A DNA stretch of 64,000 nucleotides, from positions 60,720,114 to 60,784,113 of the forward strand of contig NC_081408.1 in the NCBI RefSeq assembly GCF_030272615.1. Direction: 5' to 3'. Under the pieces are notes generated by a model that saw only the letters and a list, made by a program, of their open reading frames with translations, was not told where the DNA came from and ran no database searches. Shown here in pieces: positions 1 through 10,811 of the stretch (position 1 is its first letter; the number at the start of each line of letters is the position of its first letter). Origin of the DNA: Cryptomeria japonica. Lineage: Eukaryota; Streptophyta; Pinopsida; Cupressales; Cupressaceae. The translations under genes and the position numbers were made by a program.

Positions 1-680
1 GGCGAATTGTTTATAAATAGGGAATTGTTGATAAACAATGCAAGTGGGCAAATGTATGCACAGGGATGCTACATAGTGATTACCGAGCACAGAAGCTTGA
101 AGACCTATTTGAATAATAGAGTATAGAAGCCCAGCAAATGGACAAGATTAGTTCTATGTCTAGATTGTATTGAGCAAATAAGAATTTTCTTTAGCATTTT
201 AGATGTGAGGTTGCAGATAGATTTTTATTACTGTTATTTTGTGAAAGTGACAGAAAATCTCTTAACCGAGTGGACTTAATAGTCTTATTTGTAAAACCCT
301 CTAGCAAGGTGACATTCGTATTGAGTGTTTGAAATCCTTTAACAAGGTCACTTCTAACAAGGTGAAGATCCTAACAGATCCGAGGGAAATCCCTTAACCA
401 GGTCACATCTAGCAATGTGTTTGTAATCTTTAACGGGATTTTCTTTTAACCGAGCATACTCTAGAAGATTATATTTCTTAGTGGGTCCGAAATCCCATAG
501 TGGCTTTTCCCTATTTGGGTTTCCACGTTAAATCTGGTGTTATGAGGTTTATGATGTTTATATGCTTTTGAGTTTGCATGTTTAGCAGTTTTGGTTATAT
601 TACTGAAGTATATGTTACTGAGGTTGAATCTAATGTTTTTATGAAAGATTAAGTTTGTATGATTCACCCGTCCCCTCTCA
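1..680 (+). repeat. Diverged copia-type LTR remnant (3' portion)
   Basis: From about 470 to 680 the order of short blocks matches the right-hand part of the two copia-type LTR families that are complete further on: a GTGGGTC block, a GTGG-TTTTCCC block, a GGTTTCCAC block, a TG/AT-rich stretch, then GATTCACCC followed by a pyrimidine run ending CTCTCA. The 240-430 part has several imperfect copies of a TAACAAGGTCAC-like word. No primer-binding site follows, so the internal region is lost. This is a comparison of block order by eye, not an alignment, and only the 3' half of the LTR is arguable. Confidence 0.4.
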
Positions 681-3109
681 TATTATTAGCTTAGCATCTA
701 TACTTATCATTAAGTATTAGAACTATCAAGTGAGACATCAAAAAATAAGCATGAACACATGAGCATAGGATTTCATGTGGAAAACCCTTTGGGGTGAAAA
801 ACCACCATTCAACTACAGCTTTCAAAAATAAAGAATGGGCATCAACCTATCTTTAAAAAGTGAGCTCTAACTCACAAAGAGCACCAACTCTCTCAATGCA
901 TCAATTTTGAACGGTTGAGGCACCAACCTCAAATTGAGCACCAACTCAAAAGTACAATTTTTTAGTGACATATATAGTATAAAAAACACAATCAAATCTA
1001 CCCACATATAGTAGTCCATTTGAAGAAAAGCTCTCAACAAAATAATTTACTTGCAACACTATCTACTGATTCTCAAGGTCTTCTTTCATTGCACTACAAA
1101 AATCTTTTACTTGTTGTCTTCTTTCTTACCACATTGAAATCATTTTTCTCATACATCCTTTTACAAGATTGTAGGTGATGCAACCATAATCTGGTGGGTC
1201 TACAAAGAGAACAAACCATATAATGCAGCAAGAGCAACACAATGCAAGCAACAACAAAACATTGAATAAATACAAAATCAGAATCTACTCCAATGTATTA
1301 TCATCATAGAATATCCAGTAAACAACTAGTTACATACCGGCTAACAAGCCAAATTACAATCCATCTAGACCTCCAAGAGGCTCCTAAATTATAATTCCTG
1401 AAACTAAAAATTCATAATCTTCTAACTACTTCCTAAGGATCACAAATAACAATATATATACCCTCTAAAACGCATTTGAGTCGGCCACAAAAGATTAGAT
1501 TTACCAAGAGTGGAAAATGAAACATGTAAATAGGTTGGCCCAAGAATGAAAGGAAAATCCTTCGAAAAAGAACCACTGAGAAGTGCAAACCACCAAGGAA
1601 GGTCAGCCAAGGACTTAAGAACATCGAACACGATGCCAAATAGATTCGCAATCCAATAAATTGCTTCAGAATAGAAGAACACTCCAACTTAAATGATAAG
1701 CTCAAAAACTACTTTGAAACCTAGAAACATCCAATTCAGAAGCAATGACTCACCGGAAAGAATCCAAATGGACTGAAAATTTGGAATGTTGATCAAGAAT
1801 AGGCCTTGAAACTGAAAATCTAATCTGCATTGAAAAAGAACTAACTACTGAAACATACCAGAAGGACACATAAACTGCAACACCGAATTGAACAAGAACA
1901 TAACTAAAAGGAAATATTTTTGGTTGATGCAAGATTTCTCATAGACAGGGGATGCTCTTGCATCAGTAGGCCTTCAATCTCATAGCTCCCATAACCAAAG
2001 AATAAATTATCTTTTGTTTTTATTTATAGCCCCGCTAAATACATTATTGACTGTACTAAATGAAACTCAATGATATCACTTCATGGTTGTAGTGCTTTCA
2101 ACACTATATAACAACACCACCTTCATTGAAAAACAAAGTGCCTAGCTAGAGAAAAAGTAAAATGAAAACATTCTACCGAACTCATAACTCCTGCATTGAA
2201 TAACATCGACACCTTTAACAAAAAAAATCCCACACTTTTCAAGTGTAACTCACCTCTCCTAAAGAACATGTAACAAAAATTAAACTAAGCATCTTCAACT
2301 CCATACTACTAGCAATACTAACTCCAATGTAAGAAACTAGTCCCCACATCATCTAAAGCAAAAACATTGAAATAATTTTAGTGTTTTTTTTTTCAATAAC
2401 TACACCAAAACTCTTATGTGTTTTTTTACTTTTAATGCCACACAACTTACGTTACTTGACTTATGTTATCATAGGTAACACATTGTATTTGTTGATTCTC
2501 CTCAAAGTAATGCAATAGTCATCATTGTTTTTAATTGAACATTTTTTTTGTTTCACACACATATGTCTGCTCAAATGAAAAGAGTTACGTATTTTTTAAT
2601 ATGAGCTGAAAATGTTTTTTCTAAAGAGTCCAATCAATCACAAACAAAAGAAATATTTTATTGTCTACAAATTTCATTACACTTTATGTGCTCCTAGACA
2701 ACCACCATGATTTTGTTCAGTGATGTTTTAATAAAAAAGAAAAACTGCAAACTCCTTTCAACACTTGTTCCTTCAACTACACTACATATTGTGTAAAAGC
2801 CTAGAGATGGGGGCCATACAAAACATAGATCATTTTAGTTTTGAAGAAAATGCAAAGTGATCCACAAAAAAATAAGGCACATTTAAAAATGCCACTCTTC
2901 AAGAATCAACACGTAGAAGTAGATATCAATATGAAAAATACCGGTGGAACCAGAAATAACATTCCCAATGATACATAGTAATCATGAAGATGAATGTGCT
3001 AACAAAACAAGAATCCAGATACTTCTTGTAACTTTTCAAACTGCAATGATTCAGGGGACTTGGCAAGAGAAACATGATGTGGACAAAAAAATTGCTTAAG
3101 CTGACAACT
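681..3109. other. Non-coding AT-rich stretch, no gene seen
   Basis: No open frame here has recognisable protein motifs; the longest frames are short and hydrophobic without family features. Between about 770 and 960 the minus strand again shows a GGTTTTTC-like and GGTTTTCCACAT block, so a second, inverted LTR-like remnant may lie back to back with the one at 1-680. That is weak. Otherwise the stretch looks like decayed repeat DNA. Confidence 0.4.
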
Positions 3110-3310
3110 AGCTGGAGTAGACACACACACAACTCAAGTAGACACTTAAGCACCTCAAGTAGTCAACCAAGAAAGCAACTCAAGCTAGTAACCAAGTACC
3201 TCAAGTAGGAACCCAAGCAGTTGAAGCAAGCAACCAAGAAGCTCAAACAAGGAACCAAGTAGCTCAAGCTACTCAACTTAACAACTAGTCAAGCACATGT
3301 CCAAACAGCT
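3110..3310. repeat. Degenerate minisatellite of CAAGTAGCTCAAG-like units
   Basis: The words CTCAAGTAG, CAACCAAG and AGCTCAAG recur about every 20-25 bases in changing order (for example near 3133, 3155, 3197, 3235, 3257). The units are too diverged for a clean period. There is no coding sense in any frame. Confidence 0.5.
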
Positions 3311-3541
3311 CAAAAAAAAACTCATTCAAAAGTAAACTTGAGAATGTTCCAATCGATCCTTGACATCAATGACAAAATCTTCAACAACATGACAATGATG
3401 GTAAATAATGTCTTGTGTATTACATAAGTCATGCTTTACTCAATCATAAATTCTAATATACCGTAACATAAAAATAACGTCTTGCTCTTTCTTTAACAAC
3501 TCAAAAGTTAGCAAATTCATTGGTAGTAAATTTGCATCAAC

Positions 3542-4643
3542 ATGAAGGCAATGACAAGTAGGAAAGGAAGGCGAGTGGCTAGGGTTTCAACTAGGATGAA
3601 GGACCAATCTGGGGAAGGGGAAGATGATGGAGATGGGGACGATCTCCCTTATTTTCCCTTTGTCCATGCTTTGTTCTCTACTTGGTGTGTGGTAGATCAG
3701 GGTTTCAAACTGTTTGCAGAGTTGTTGGATGGCGGTTTTGGTAAGGTTATTGAGGATTCGACGGATCTGTGGTTGGACATTTTTGGGGTGGAAGAATCTT
3801 GCGTGGACATTGGAGTGAAGACCCCTGTGGTGACCCATGTTGTTTTTGTTTCCCCTACCTTCATTTTTGGTGGTGTGGAGATATTTGTTTCAATGGAAAT
3901 TGGTGAAGGAGAAACATTTGCAATGCTGATCATTGTCTAGATGCCCATTGCTTTGGTAGGTCTGCGACTTTTTCCTTATTTGGACCTTGGTGCTAAGCTA
4001 AGTGGTTGTTGTGGTGGTTATTGCTTCTACGGTTGGGGTTTGGTTCTTATTTTGATGAGGCCCTACTTCAGAAGGTTGGTTTTGTGGGTGATATGGATAG
4101 TGGTTGTCATGGATCGTGGTTGTTTGCGGGTGTGATGGATGACTGTGTTTTGCATAGTTTTTGTCTCTTCACTAGCTCTTTGTTTTTTCAAGGGTTTGTT
4201 TGCTTTCCTAGTCGTTCCTTTTTCTTTCCTTCTCATGGGTGGTTTGCTGAGTCTATTGAGGTGAGCCCAACTCCTATTGAAGTGGAGTTGTCTTTAGCTT
4301 TTCTTCCTATGAGTAGTTGCAAAGGGAAGTTGTGGGTGGTTTCTCTCCTTTGAAGGTCCATGTGGTTTCTTTCTTTTATGGTTCTAAGTCCAATGTTAAA
4401 ACCCATATTTCTAGGTTTGGAGAGCCCGCTAAAACCCCGTGGGGTGGATTATTTTGGATTTGAGCTCGTTAGGCTAGCCCCTATAGATTTTTCTGTTCCA
4501 ACTAAAGGTCAAGGGAGCCTTTCTAAAACCCTTATTTTGTTATCCTTGTTTGAGGAGGGTTGTCCTATCCTTGTCTCTAATGGTTCCATGGCGTGGTGTG
4601 TTACGTGTGGTTATTTACATCTTGGAGTTTCTCCGGTTGTTAC
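3542..4643 (+). pseudogene. Unclassified GC-richer ORF region, interrupted by the Tat element
   Basis: This stretch is richer in G and C than its surroundings and has consecutive plus-strand frames (3542-3940, 4006-4353, 4360-4643), separated by stops and frame changes. The last frame runs into the 5' end of the 18.2 kb element. If the element and one copy of its GTTAC target duplication are ignored, it reads on in frame at 22861 and stays open, apart from one TAG, to 23158. Around 4410-4450 another frame gives a short Lys-Thr-Pro-Trp-Gly-Gly-Leu-Phe stretch that loosely recalls the N-terminal part of plant LINE ORF1 proteins, but this is not enough to name it. It is an old coding region, probably of another mobile element, into which the Tat element inserted. 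Confidence 0.35.
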
Positions 4644-6047
4644 TGTAGATGTATAAAAATGACCATATTCCTAAAATGAATATTTTATGTTCATTCCTCT
4701 ATTTAGTTAAATCTAATTTAATTAAATTACCTACATTCTTCTATTTTATTAAGTAAATTATTCAATTTACTTAGTTAAATTCACTTAAGTCATTTAATTG
4801 AATAAATCATTTATTCAATTAAACCCCTTCTCTCTACTTTTAATTAAATGTATATTTAATTAATAGTTTACCCCAAATTGAATAAATCTAATTTATTCAA
4901 TTTCCCAAATTGCAACTAAATTGAAATAAAACATTTTATTTTAATTAAATCCTTTTATTCCTCATCCACTTACAAAATCCTACATCTCCCACTTGCCTCC
5001 TAAACCCCCTTCTAGACTCTTCTAATCACTTCTAAATTAGCCTAACCCATCTCCTAAATATTGTCACATCCCTAAGCAAGGGGAAGTCACTTCTCAAACC
5101 CTCAAAGTCTTTGAAAACCATTAAAGGCTTCAACAACTTAACTTTGAAAGTCTTCCAAACCATTAATGGTTAACTCAACCCTCCGGCATGATTAGAGACT
5201 TTATCTAAACTCAACCCACTTCTAACCCAGGGGTCTCTTCGAGCATTCATTGCTTTGAGCATGGTTATCCCTTTAACCCTTGCACAAGAGTTTATCCTTT
5301 GGGTAAAAGCTTTATCCAATGGATAATCTTAACCTAACCTTAACCCTTACCCCCTAGGGTAACCATGACGTCTTCTAAAGCATTTAATGCTTCCTACCTC
5401 TCCTCTCAACTGGTCTTATGTTGACAATTGTCACCATTTCATTGGTGAAAATTGTAAACATGGATTGCCAACTTTCAAATTTGACCCTTGATTAACTCTT
5501 TCAATCCTGGCCATCCATTTCCCTATTTTCACTATAAATAGAGCTCTCCTTCCTCCATTTTAAGGATCCATGCAAGCTTTAGTATCTCATTTATGCTCAA
5601 TTTTATCAACACATGTAGCCTCTTTTGTATTAGGAAATAGTCTAAATAAGCATTTTTAGAGTATTTTCTTTATCATCATCTTAGAACATCAACTCGTATA
5701 TCATGTTAGGATGGTGTTTCTACTAATCTTGTCATCTTATAATCTAGTTTGTTGTATTTGTAGAATCATGCATAGCTTAGGTTTCATTTCCATAACTAAA
5801 TCAATCTAAAGCATCCCTCGTTCTTGCATTAGCCATCCCTAAGTCACTTTGCTCAGTGATCTGAGAGCAAAGGCATTGGCTTGAGGGACCTTGTGAGATA
5901 GAGAACCATGGAACCAACCTTGGGAAGTTGAGCCATTCTTTATGACTCCATAACTTGCACCAAGAAGTCCTGTGGGTGTGTGAGCAAGCCTCTTTGAGAC
6001 CACTTTTTCACATTTTGAGTTTTATAGACCCGCTTTTCCCACACACA
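4644..6047 (+). repeat. 5' LTR of Tat element
   Basis: This is 1,404 bp, nearly identical to 21452-22855. It starts TGTAGATGTATAAAAATG and ends in an ACACACA run. The first third is rich in TTAATTAAAT-type AT words; the central part holds the promoter. The boundary is fixed by the TG start after the GTTAC duplication and by the primer site starting five bases after the CA end. Confidence 0.93.
5533..5540 (+). promoter_or_regulatory. TATA box of the 5' LTR
   Basis: A clean TATAAATA stands in the context CACTATAAATAGAGCTC, followed by a pyrimidine-rich stretch, the usual form of a plant Pol II core promoter. The same sequence is kept in the 3' LTR at 22341-22348. It would start the full-length sense RNA about 30 bases downstream, so most of the rest of the LTR (about 480 bases) would be R and U5. 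Confidence 0.75.
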
Positions 6048-6051
6048 TTTT

Positions 6052-6085
6052 TGGTACCCACCATGGGGCTCGAACCCATGACCCC
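6052..6085 (+). other. Primer-binding site matching tRNA-Lys, decayed at CpG
   Basis: Starting five bases after the LTR end, this stretch reads as the reverse complement of the 3' end of a plant tRNA-Lys: CCA tail, acceptor strand, T-arm with the GGTTCGAGCC core, and a few bases beyond. The differences from the expected site fall where the tRNA complement has CG (near 6055-6056, 6063 and 6079), which here reads TA, CA or TG. That pattern is expected from methylated-cytosine deamination. The tRNA assignment rests on my recall of the plant tRNA-Lys sequence. This is a primer site, not a tRNA gene: only the 3' part is present. Confidence 0.75.
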
Positions 6086-6162
6086 ATTAATCAAATTAGT
6101 TTTCAAAAATAAGCACTTTTGCAGGTACGCGGGAAACAAGAATCAGCGTGTGGAGTATTATT

Positions 6163-6417
6163 TAGCACATCTCGCTAACATTATAGCACATCCCATACAT
6201 TGTTTAGCGCATGGGGTTTATACTCTAGCGTGTCAAGTCCTTAGCTTAGCACATCATCTCAACTGACCTTTTCCTATAGGTCTCAGTGCGAAAGGAAAAC
6301 AAAGCAGCACATCCAAAAAATAGAGCAAGGCATTCAGAAAACAGAGCCGCGCATCGGGTCTGTTTGATAGCGCATCCAACTCATCCTGTAGTGCATACAG
6401 TCTATCCTATAGCACAT
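6163..6417 (+). repeat. Phased TAGCGCAT-like motif array, sense leader, block 1
   Basis: An 8-base motif (TAGCGCAT, TAGCACAT, TAGTGCAT, TAGCGTGT and weaker forms) begins at 6163, 6184, 6205, 6226, 6246, then 6305, 6326 (weak), 6347, 6368, 6389 and 6410. Spacings are almost all exactly 21 bases; the gap from 6246 to 6305 is about three units. Sequence between motifs is not conserved. The block lies in the untranslated leader just after the primer site. The variants are mostly CG-to-CA or CG-to-TG changes, so the ancestral motif was probably TAGCGCAT throughout. Confidence 0.8.
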
Positions 6418-7948
6418 AACAGATAGAAAACAAAAATGAAATTGTAACCAAACTTAAATTTAGACTTGTAGAAGTCCACCAAAACCCAGATTTTTCTAAC
6501 TATTTGATTGGAACTTTTGCAGGACTCTGACAATTTCTTGCAGGTAGAGCTGGGTTTTATTTGTAAAATTAAAATAGTTTTAAATTTTACTAACTTAGTT
6601 AAGTTAGTTAAAATTTAGAGTCATTTTAATTTTTTGTTGGATAAAATTGAACTCACCTTACTTTGGGCTGTAAAACGAACCACAACAACAATCTTTTCTT
6701 GCTTTTCTAGGAGAAAAATTCTCAAATTGGGTTCTAAAATGAACAAAACAAATTTTCATTTTTGCAAAATCAAAGGGCTTAACAATAATTTCACTATCCT
6801 TTGGTGTATAAAAGGATCCATTTTAGGTTTTAGCAAAGTAAAGAATCACACAAAGTCCCAAGTTCATTTGCAACCAAAGAGGGAAGATCTTCCCCTTTGG
6901 ATCGATTTATTTTGTTGACCAACAATCGATTTATTTTGTTGAAAAAATGTCAGATTTACTTTGTTGACCCTTTCTTTTCAAATAGATCAGAAAATTATTG
7001 CCATGAAAGGTTGAAATAAACACCATGTTTTTATGGAGCAAAATCTCCATATAGATCTTAGAAAATCATTGACTTGAAAGGTAAAAAGAACCTTGTTTGC
7101 CTTGTCTTGAAAGTAGAAAGTATATGCTCTCCCCTTAATTGGGTGATCAAAAAGCCAGACTACTCTTATGCTTTCAGTCATATAGCATTTAAATCCTTTA
7201 GCAGGCCTGCCTTCCAGAGGGGTTGAAAAACTCTTGCAGCCATTTTTGGCCGGTGTGAAGGGAACAACTTAACTGGGAAACAGCTTTGATGCCAAGTGTT
7301 CCAACCCACTATAATCAAATGTGGAAAGCAACGAAATTCCTTTTCAATGGTTGCGTGTAGTGATTAGCCTTCCTCCAGTATCCTTGAGATACGTGAAGTC
7401 ATTGTTCTAAAGGTTGGGAATCCTCCTGAGGGAGTTTATCACTAACGGCCGAACAAGAAGCTTGATTATGAACCTTAGCATAGAAACTTTGAGTCAAGTC
7501 AGTAACCAAACATTTGTAATATCATAGTGCAAGGGTGGGGAAGAATCTGGCCCCAAGATCACTCACCATATATCTCCCAAGATAACTACTCAATTGTGAA
7601 GCAATTCACTTTGAGTTAATTTCTGGCAAAAAGCAAAAAAATGGGCGCCCCCTAGGGGGTGACACGACTGTTTGAGCTGACAGAGTATCGAGACTAGTGG
7701 GCTATGATATTGCTTATGACCTTTGAATAAAGAGTCTTTTTTAAGTGTATTCTTTGTATCCAAAACTTGTTAAAAACATTGGGGATTTGAACACATCCTC
7801 ACAAAACATACACTTATTGTTTAGATTAGGCAAAATTGTTGTCTCTTTGGTGTTGTGCTTTCATTGGTTACTTCAAAAAATCATCTATCACTAAAAAAAT
7901 CAAGGCAAAAACTCTAAAATTGTAGAAAACAATCAAGTCAGGGCAGTT
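6418..7948 (+). other. Leader of Tat element between motif arrays, no gene seen
   Basis: No frame here shows recognisable protein motifs. Small local features are three near-copies of a TCGATTTATTTTGTTGA-like word between about 6900 and 6967, and a 12-base palindrome CCCCCTAGGGGG at 7648-7659. Long leaders, sometimes with an extra ORF before gag, are known in Ogre-type Tat elements; here no such ORF survives. Confidence 0.5.
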
Positions 7949-8323
7949 TAGCGCATGAGAACAACATCTTAACGCATTGGAACCATACTTTAGCACATTA
8001 GATCCTATCTATAGTGCGTAAAGTCTTAAAAGTGATGCTTCATCAAAAATCTAAAATCAACAGTAGCAGTTAGCGCGTTCTGAAAATAGTGTAGTGCATG
8101 GAAGCATCAACTTAGTGCTTTGAAGTCAACCTTTAGCACATAAAGTTTAAATGTTAGCACGTAGAAGGCCCATATTAGCGCATGATCTTCTGAGCAGAAA
8201 TTGAAACAAAGTTAAGCGATATAAATCAGTTAGCGCGTAGAAGGGGGTAGCATAGTGTGTAGGGTCTTTTCATCAGCGCATTGAGAACTTTCTATAGCGC
8301 ATCGTGTCTCTATTTTAGAGCAT
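7949..8323 (+). repeat. Phased TAGCGCAT-like motif array, sense leader, block 2
   Basis: The motif begins at 7949, 7970, 7991, 8012, 8033 (weak), 8071, 8092, 8113, 8134, 8155, 8176, 8213 (weak), 8231, 8253, 8274, 8295 and 8316. Most steps are exactly 21 bases; a few are 18, 22 or 37-38. It is the same motif and orientation as block 1 and, like it, is upstream of gag. No frame stays open through the block. Confidence 0.8.
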
Positions 8324-9045
8324 GATAGAAACCAGGAAAACAAGGGGAAAAACAGAGGTCAAATTGGAAAATTGTGAAAATATTTTCGGAAACCTCCTTT
8401 CATCAGCTTGAGCTTCGTCAACTTAGAATACCAAAAAATAGAGTATCAAAAGTTATTTCCAAAGTAAGTTTCTCATCAAACAAAAGTTGTCCAAAATCTA
8501 AAACTGGTCGCACGATAAGCATATCTATCCTATCAAAATCAGGAAACCTCATCACAGATATCAAATAGGTCCATCAATCAAATGGATTTTCATCCCAAAA
8601 ACACACTTGTTCTAAAAACTCCAAGTTGTCAAACTGAGTTTCCATATCGGGAAAGCTCGTATTCCATATCGTTTGACACACTTTGTTGTGAGGGGGCATC
8701 TAAACCTTCACTTGATAAAGTAAAGCTTAAGTTTCCAAAACAAGATAAACTAAATCCAAAACAACTCAAAGGAAACCATTGATCGCTTGTGCATGACTAA
8801 TCCTCATATTCTAAGAAGAAAGAATATTTATTGTAACATTAAGTTAAAGAAACGGCAACCTAGTCCATCAAAACTTGCCAAAAGAAATAAATTTTTATAC
8901 ATCAATTGTCAACTCTTCAAGTCTCATCAAAATTTCCTTCATCATGTGCAATTATATATTCAAAACAAATCAAATGAATTTGACAAGGAACCTTTGAAGA
9001 CTAGAGCATTCTGTCAAAAATCTGCATTCAGTCAACAAATAAATC
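8324..9045 (+). other. Leader region just before gag, no clear gene
   Basis: Three short plus-strand frames (8374-8568, 8582-8782, 8787-9113) follow one another in Lys/Ser-rich sequence. None has a recognisable domain and they are in different frames. They could be the remains of a small ORF before gag, as in some Tat elements, but they may equally be chance frames in A-rich DNA. Confidence 0.3.
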
Positions 9046-10803
9046 ATGGAGGAAAGATCAATCCGGCATTCTTTCCTGACAGAGTGCATCACTTACAACA
9101 TCCCCAAATTTGAACCACAAACCCCTGAACAAAACATTGAAGAAGAGTTCATTCCTTTTGTCATAGAAAGCGTCTACTAGATGTTTGTTGTTACTTGCTC
9201 TCAACAAAACAAACAAAGTGAAATAAAATCAAAATCTAGCATGAATCAGAGATTATCAAATCCTTTCGAGCATCTGAATCTAGAGGATGCTGAAATTTTT
9301 GAAGAACTTCTTCAAGAATATCAAGAAACTGCTTCATTTCAAAAACTTGTGGAAAGACTCATGGAAAATGACAAGGAAAAATACCTACTCATGCTCACAA
9401 GCAAAGGGGTTAAACTTCTTGAGGACTTTGACACAGACATGTTTAGAAGGAAATCTCAACATTACAAATATCAAGAACGACAACAAGAAGGAGAAACATG
9501 TGACCATGAGCAAGATATCCCTAAACAAAACATACCTGAACAAAATACACCAGGATAAAACATCCCTGAGAAACACATCCCTGAGCAAAACATGTCATTC
9601 CATACACCATTTCAACCTAGAACTAATGCAAGGGAAGAACTCTTCCCTCGGCAAAATAATGCGCCTTTGATTACCCTTACTCAACAAATGCAAATGTTAC
9701 AAAGACAAATGCAAGACATACAACAAGGGACAATAGTAAGGTATTCATTAAATGAAATTTGTCCTTATTCGTTTGACAGAAGATTGAACATGATACCTTT
9801 TCCTCCAAACTCAGACGTTCCCAAATTTGACAAATATGATGGAAAAAGTGATCCATGTGATCATGTTCGAGAATTCTGCACAATGAGTCTTGAATTCGCT
9901 CATGATGACACCTATTTGATGAGGTTATCCCCAAGAAGCTTGGGAGGGAAAACAATGGAATGGTTATCCAATATCACACCTCCTGTCAGATCATTTGATG
10001 AATTGGTCAACAAATTCATAACTCAATATTCCTATAACATTCAACATGCTATCACCATGTTAGACGTCTATAACACCAAACAGAAAAACAATGAAACATT
10101 CATGGTTTTCCTTCAACGATGGCGGCATATGGTTTCAAGATATCCTCGAGATATCCCCAAAAAGGAGAAAATGGAAATTTTCATCGACAACTTAAACGAT
10201 GAGATGAGTTACAAACTCAAGCTCCAATGCATACCATCTTTTGCTAAATTGATTGAGAATGGAATTCAAGTGGAAGAAGCATGTGTCAAGAAAGGAATGT
10301 TAAAATTCTTCAAAGAAGGAACAAGTTCATCCCATTACAATAACCAAAACAATAGAAACTTGGACAAATCTAGATTCTGGACCAGAAACAAAAACAAGGG
10401 AAATGAAGGAGGCAATGAATCAAATGATCCAAAATCTAAGCAGCCCGTGCTCGCATTATCGGGTAATACTTAGGCTATAAAGAATCCCAAAGGTGTTAAC
10501 CTAGACACTAATACTTACACACCAAATACCAATCAAGGTCAACCCAACACCAACAACGCCAACAATGCTCAAAACAATCACACAAATAGAGGGCCTAATA
10601 ACAATTCATGAGGTAACACCAACAATTTTCAAAAACGTGTTTACACACCACTGGGACAATCACTGGAGTTAGCATTCAGAGAACTCCTGGAAAACAAAAT
10701 TATCTCTTTACCAGCAATCAGCAACTATGAACCACAAATCAAACCACCTTGGTGGAATGACTCGCACTTTTGTGATTTTCATCACAACAAAGGTCATCAA
10801 TAA
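9046..10803 (+). pseudogene. gag: Gag polyprotein of Tat element (broken)
   Basis: One frame runs from ATG 9046 to 10803, interrupted by TAG 9178, TAA 9556, TAG 10471, TGA 10609 and TAA 10801. The start could also be ATG 9181 just after the first stop. Around 9520-9600 there is a linker with about five copies of an Ile-Pro-Glu-Gln-Asn-type pentapeptide. From about 9820 to 10290 lies the retrotransposon Gag core, opened by a Phe-Asp-Lys-Tyr-Asp-Gly-Lys-Ser-Asp-Pro motif typical of plant Ty3 Gag, then the Trp-rich helical part. An Asn/Gln-rich tail leads to a Cys-X2-His-X4-His knuckle at about 10770-10800 whose last Cys lies past a frameshift near 10801. Gag would form the particle and bind the RNA. 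Several stops look like CAA/CAG to TAA/TAG changes. Confidence 0.85.
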
Positions 10804-10811
10804 ATGATTGC

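Noticed and set aside
1433-1932. Minus-strand frames of 60-90 hydrophobic residues
   Set aside because: No domain or signal pattern beyond AT-rich composition, and neighbouring frames are equally open.
6052-6085. tRNA-Lys gene
   Set aside because: Only the complement of the tRNA 3' part is present and it sits right after an LTR; it is a primer-binding site.
5955-6266. Plus-strand frame with a Leu-Ala-His heptad pattern
   Set aside because: It starts inside the LTR, runs across the primer site, and the heptads only reflect the 21-base motif spacing.
6163-8323. CRISPR-like array (short repeats at even spacing)
   Set aside because: The repeated part is only 8 bases and diverged, the DNA is plant nuclear and there are no cas genes; it is a phased motif array in a retrotransposon leader.
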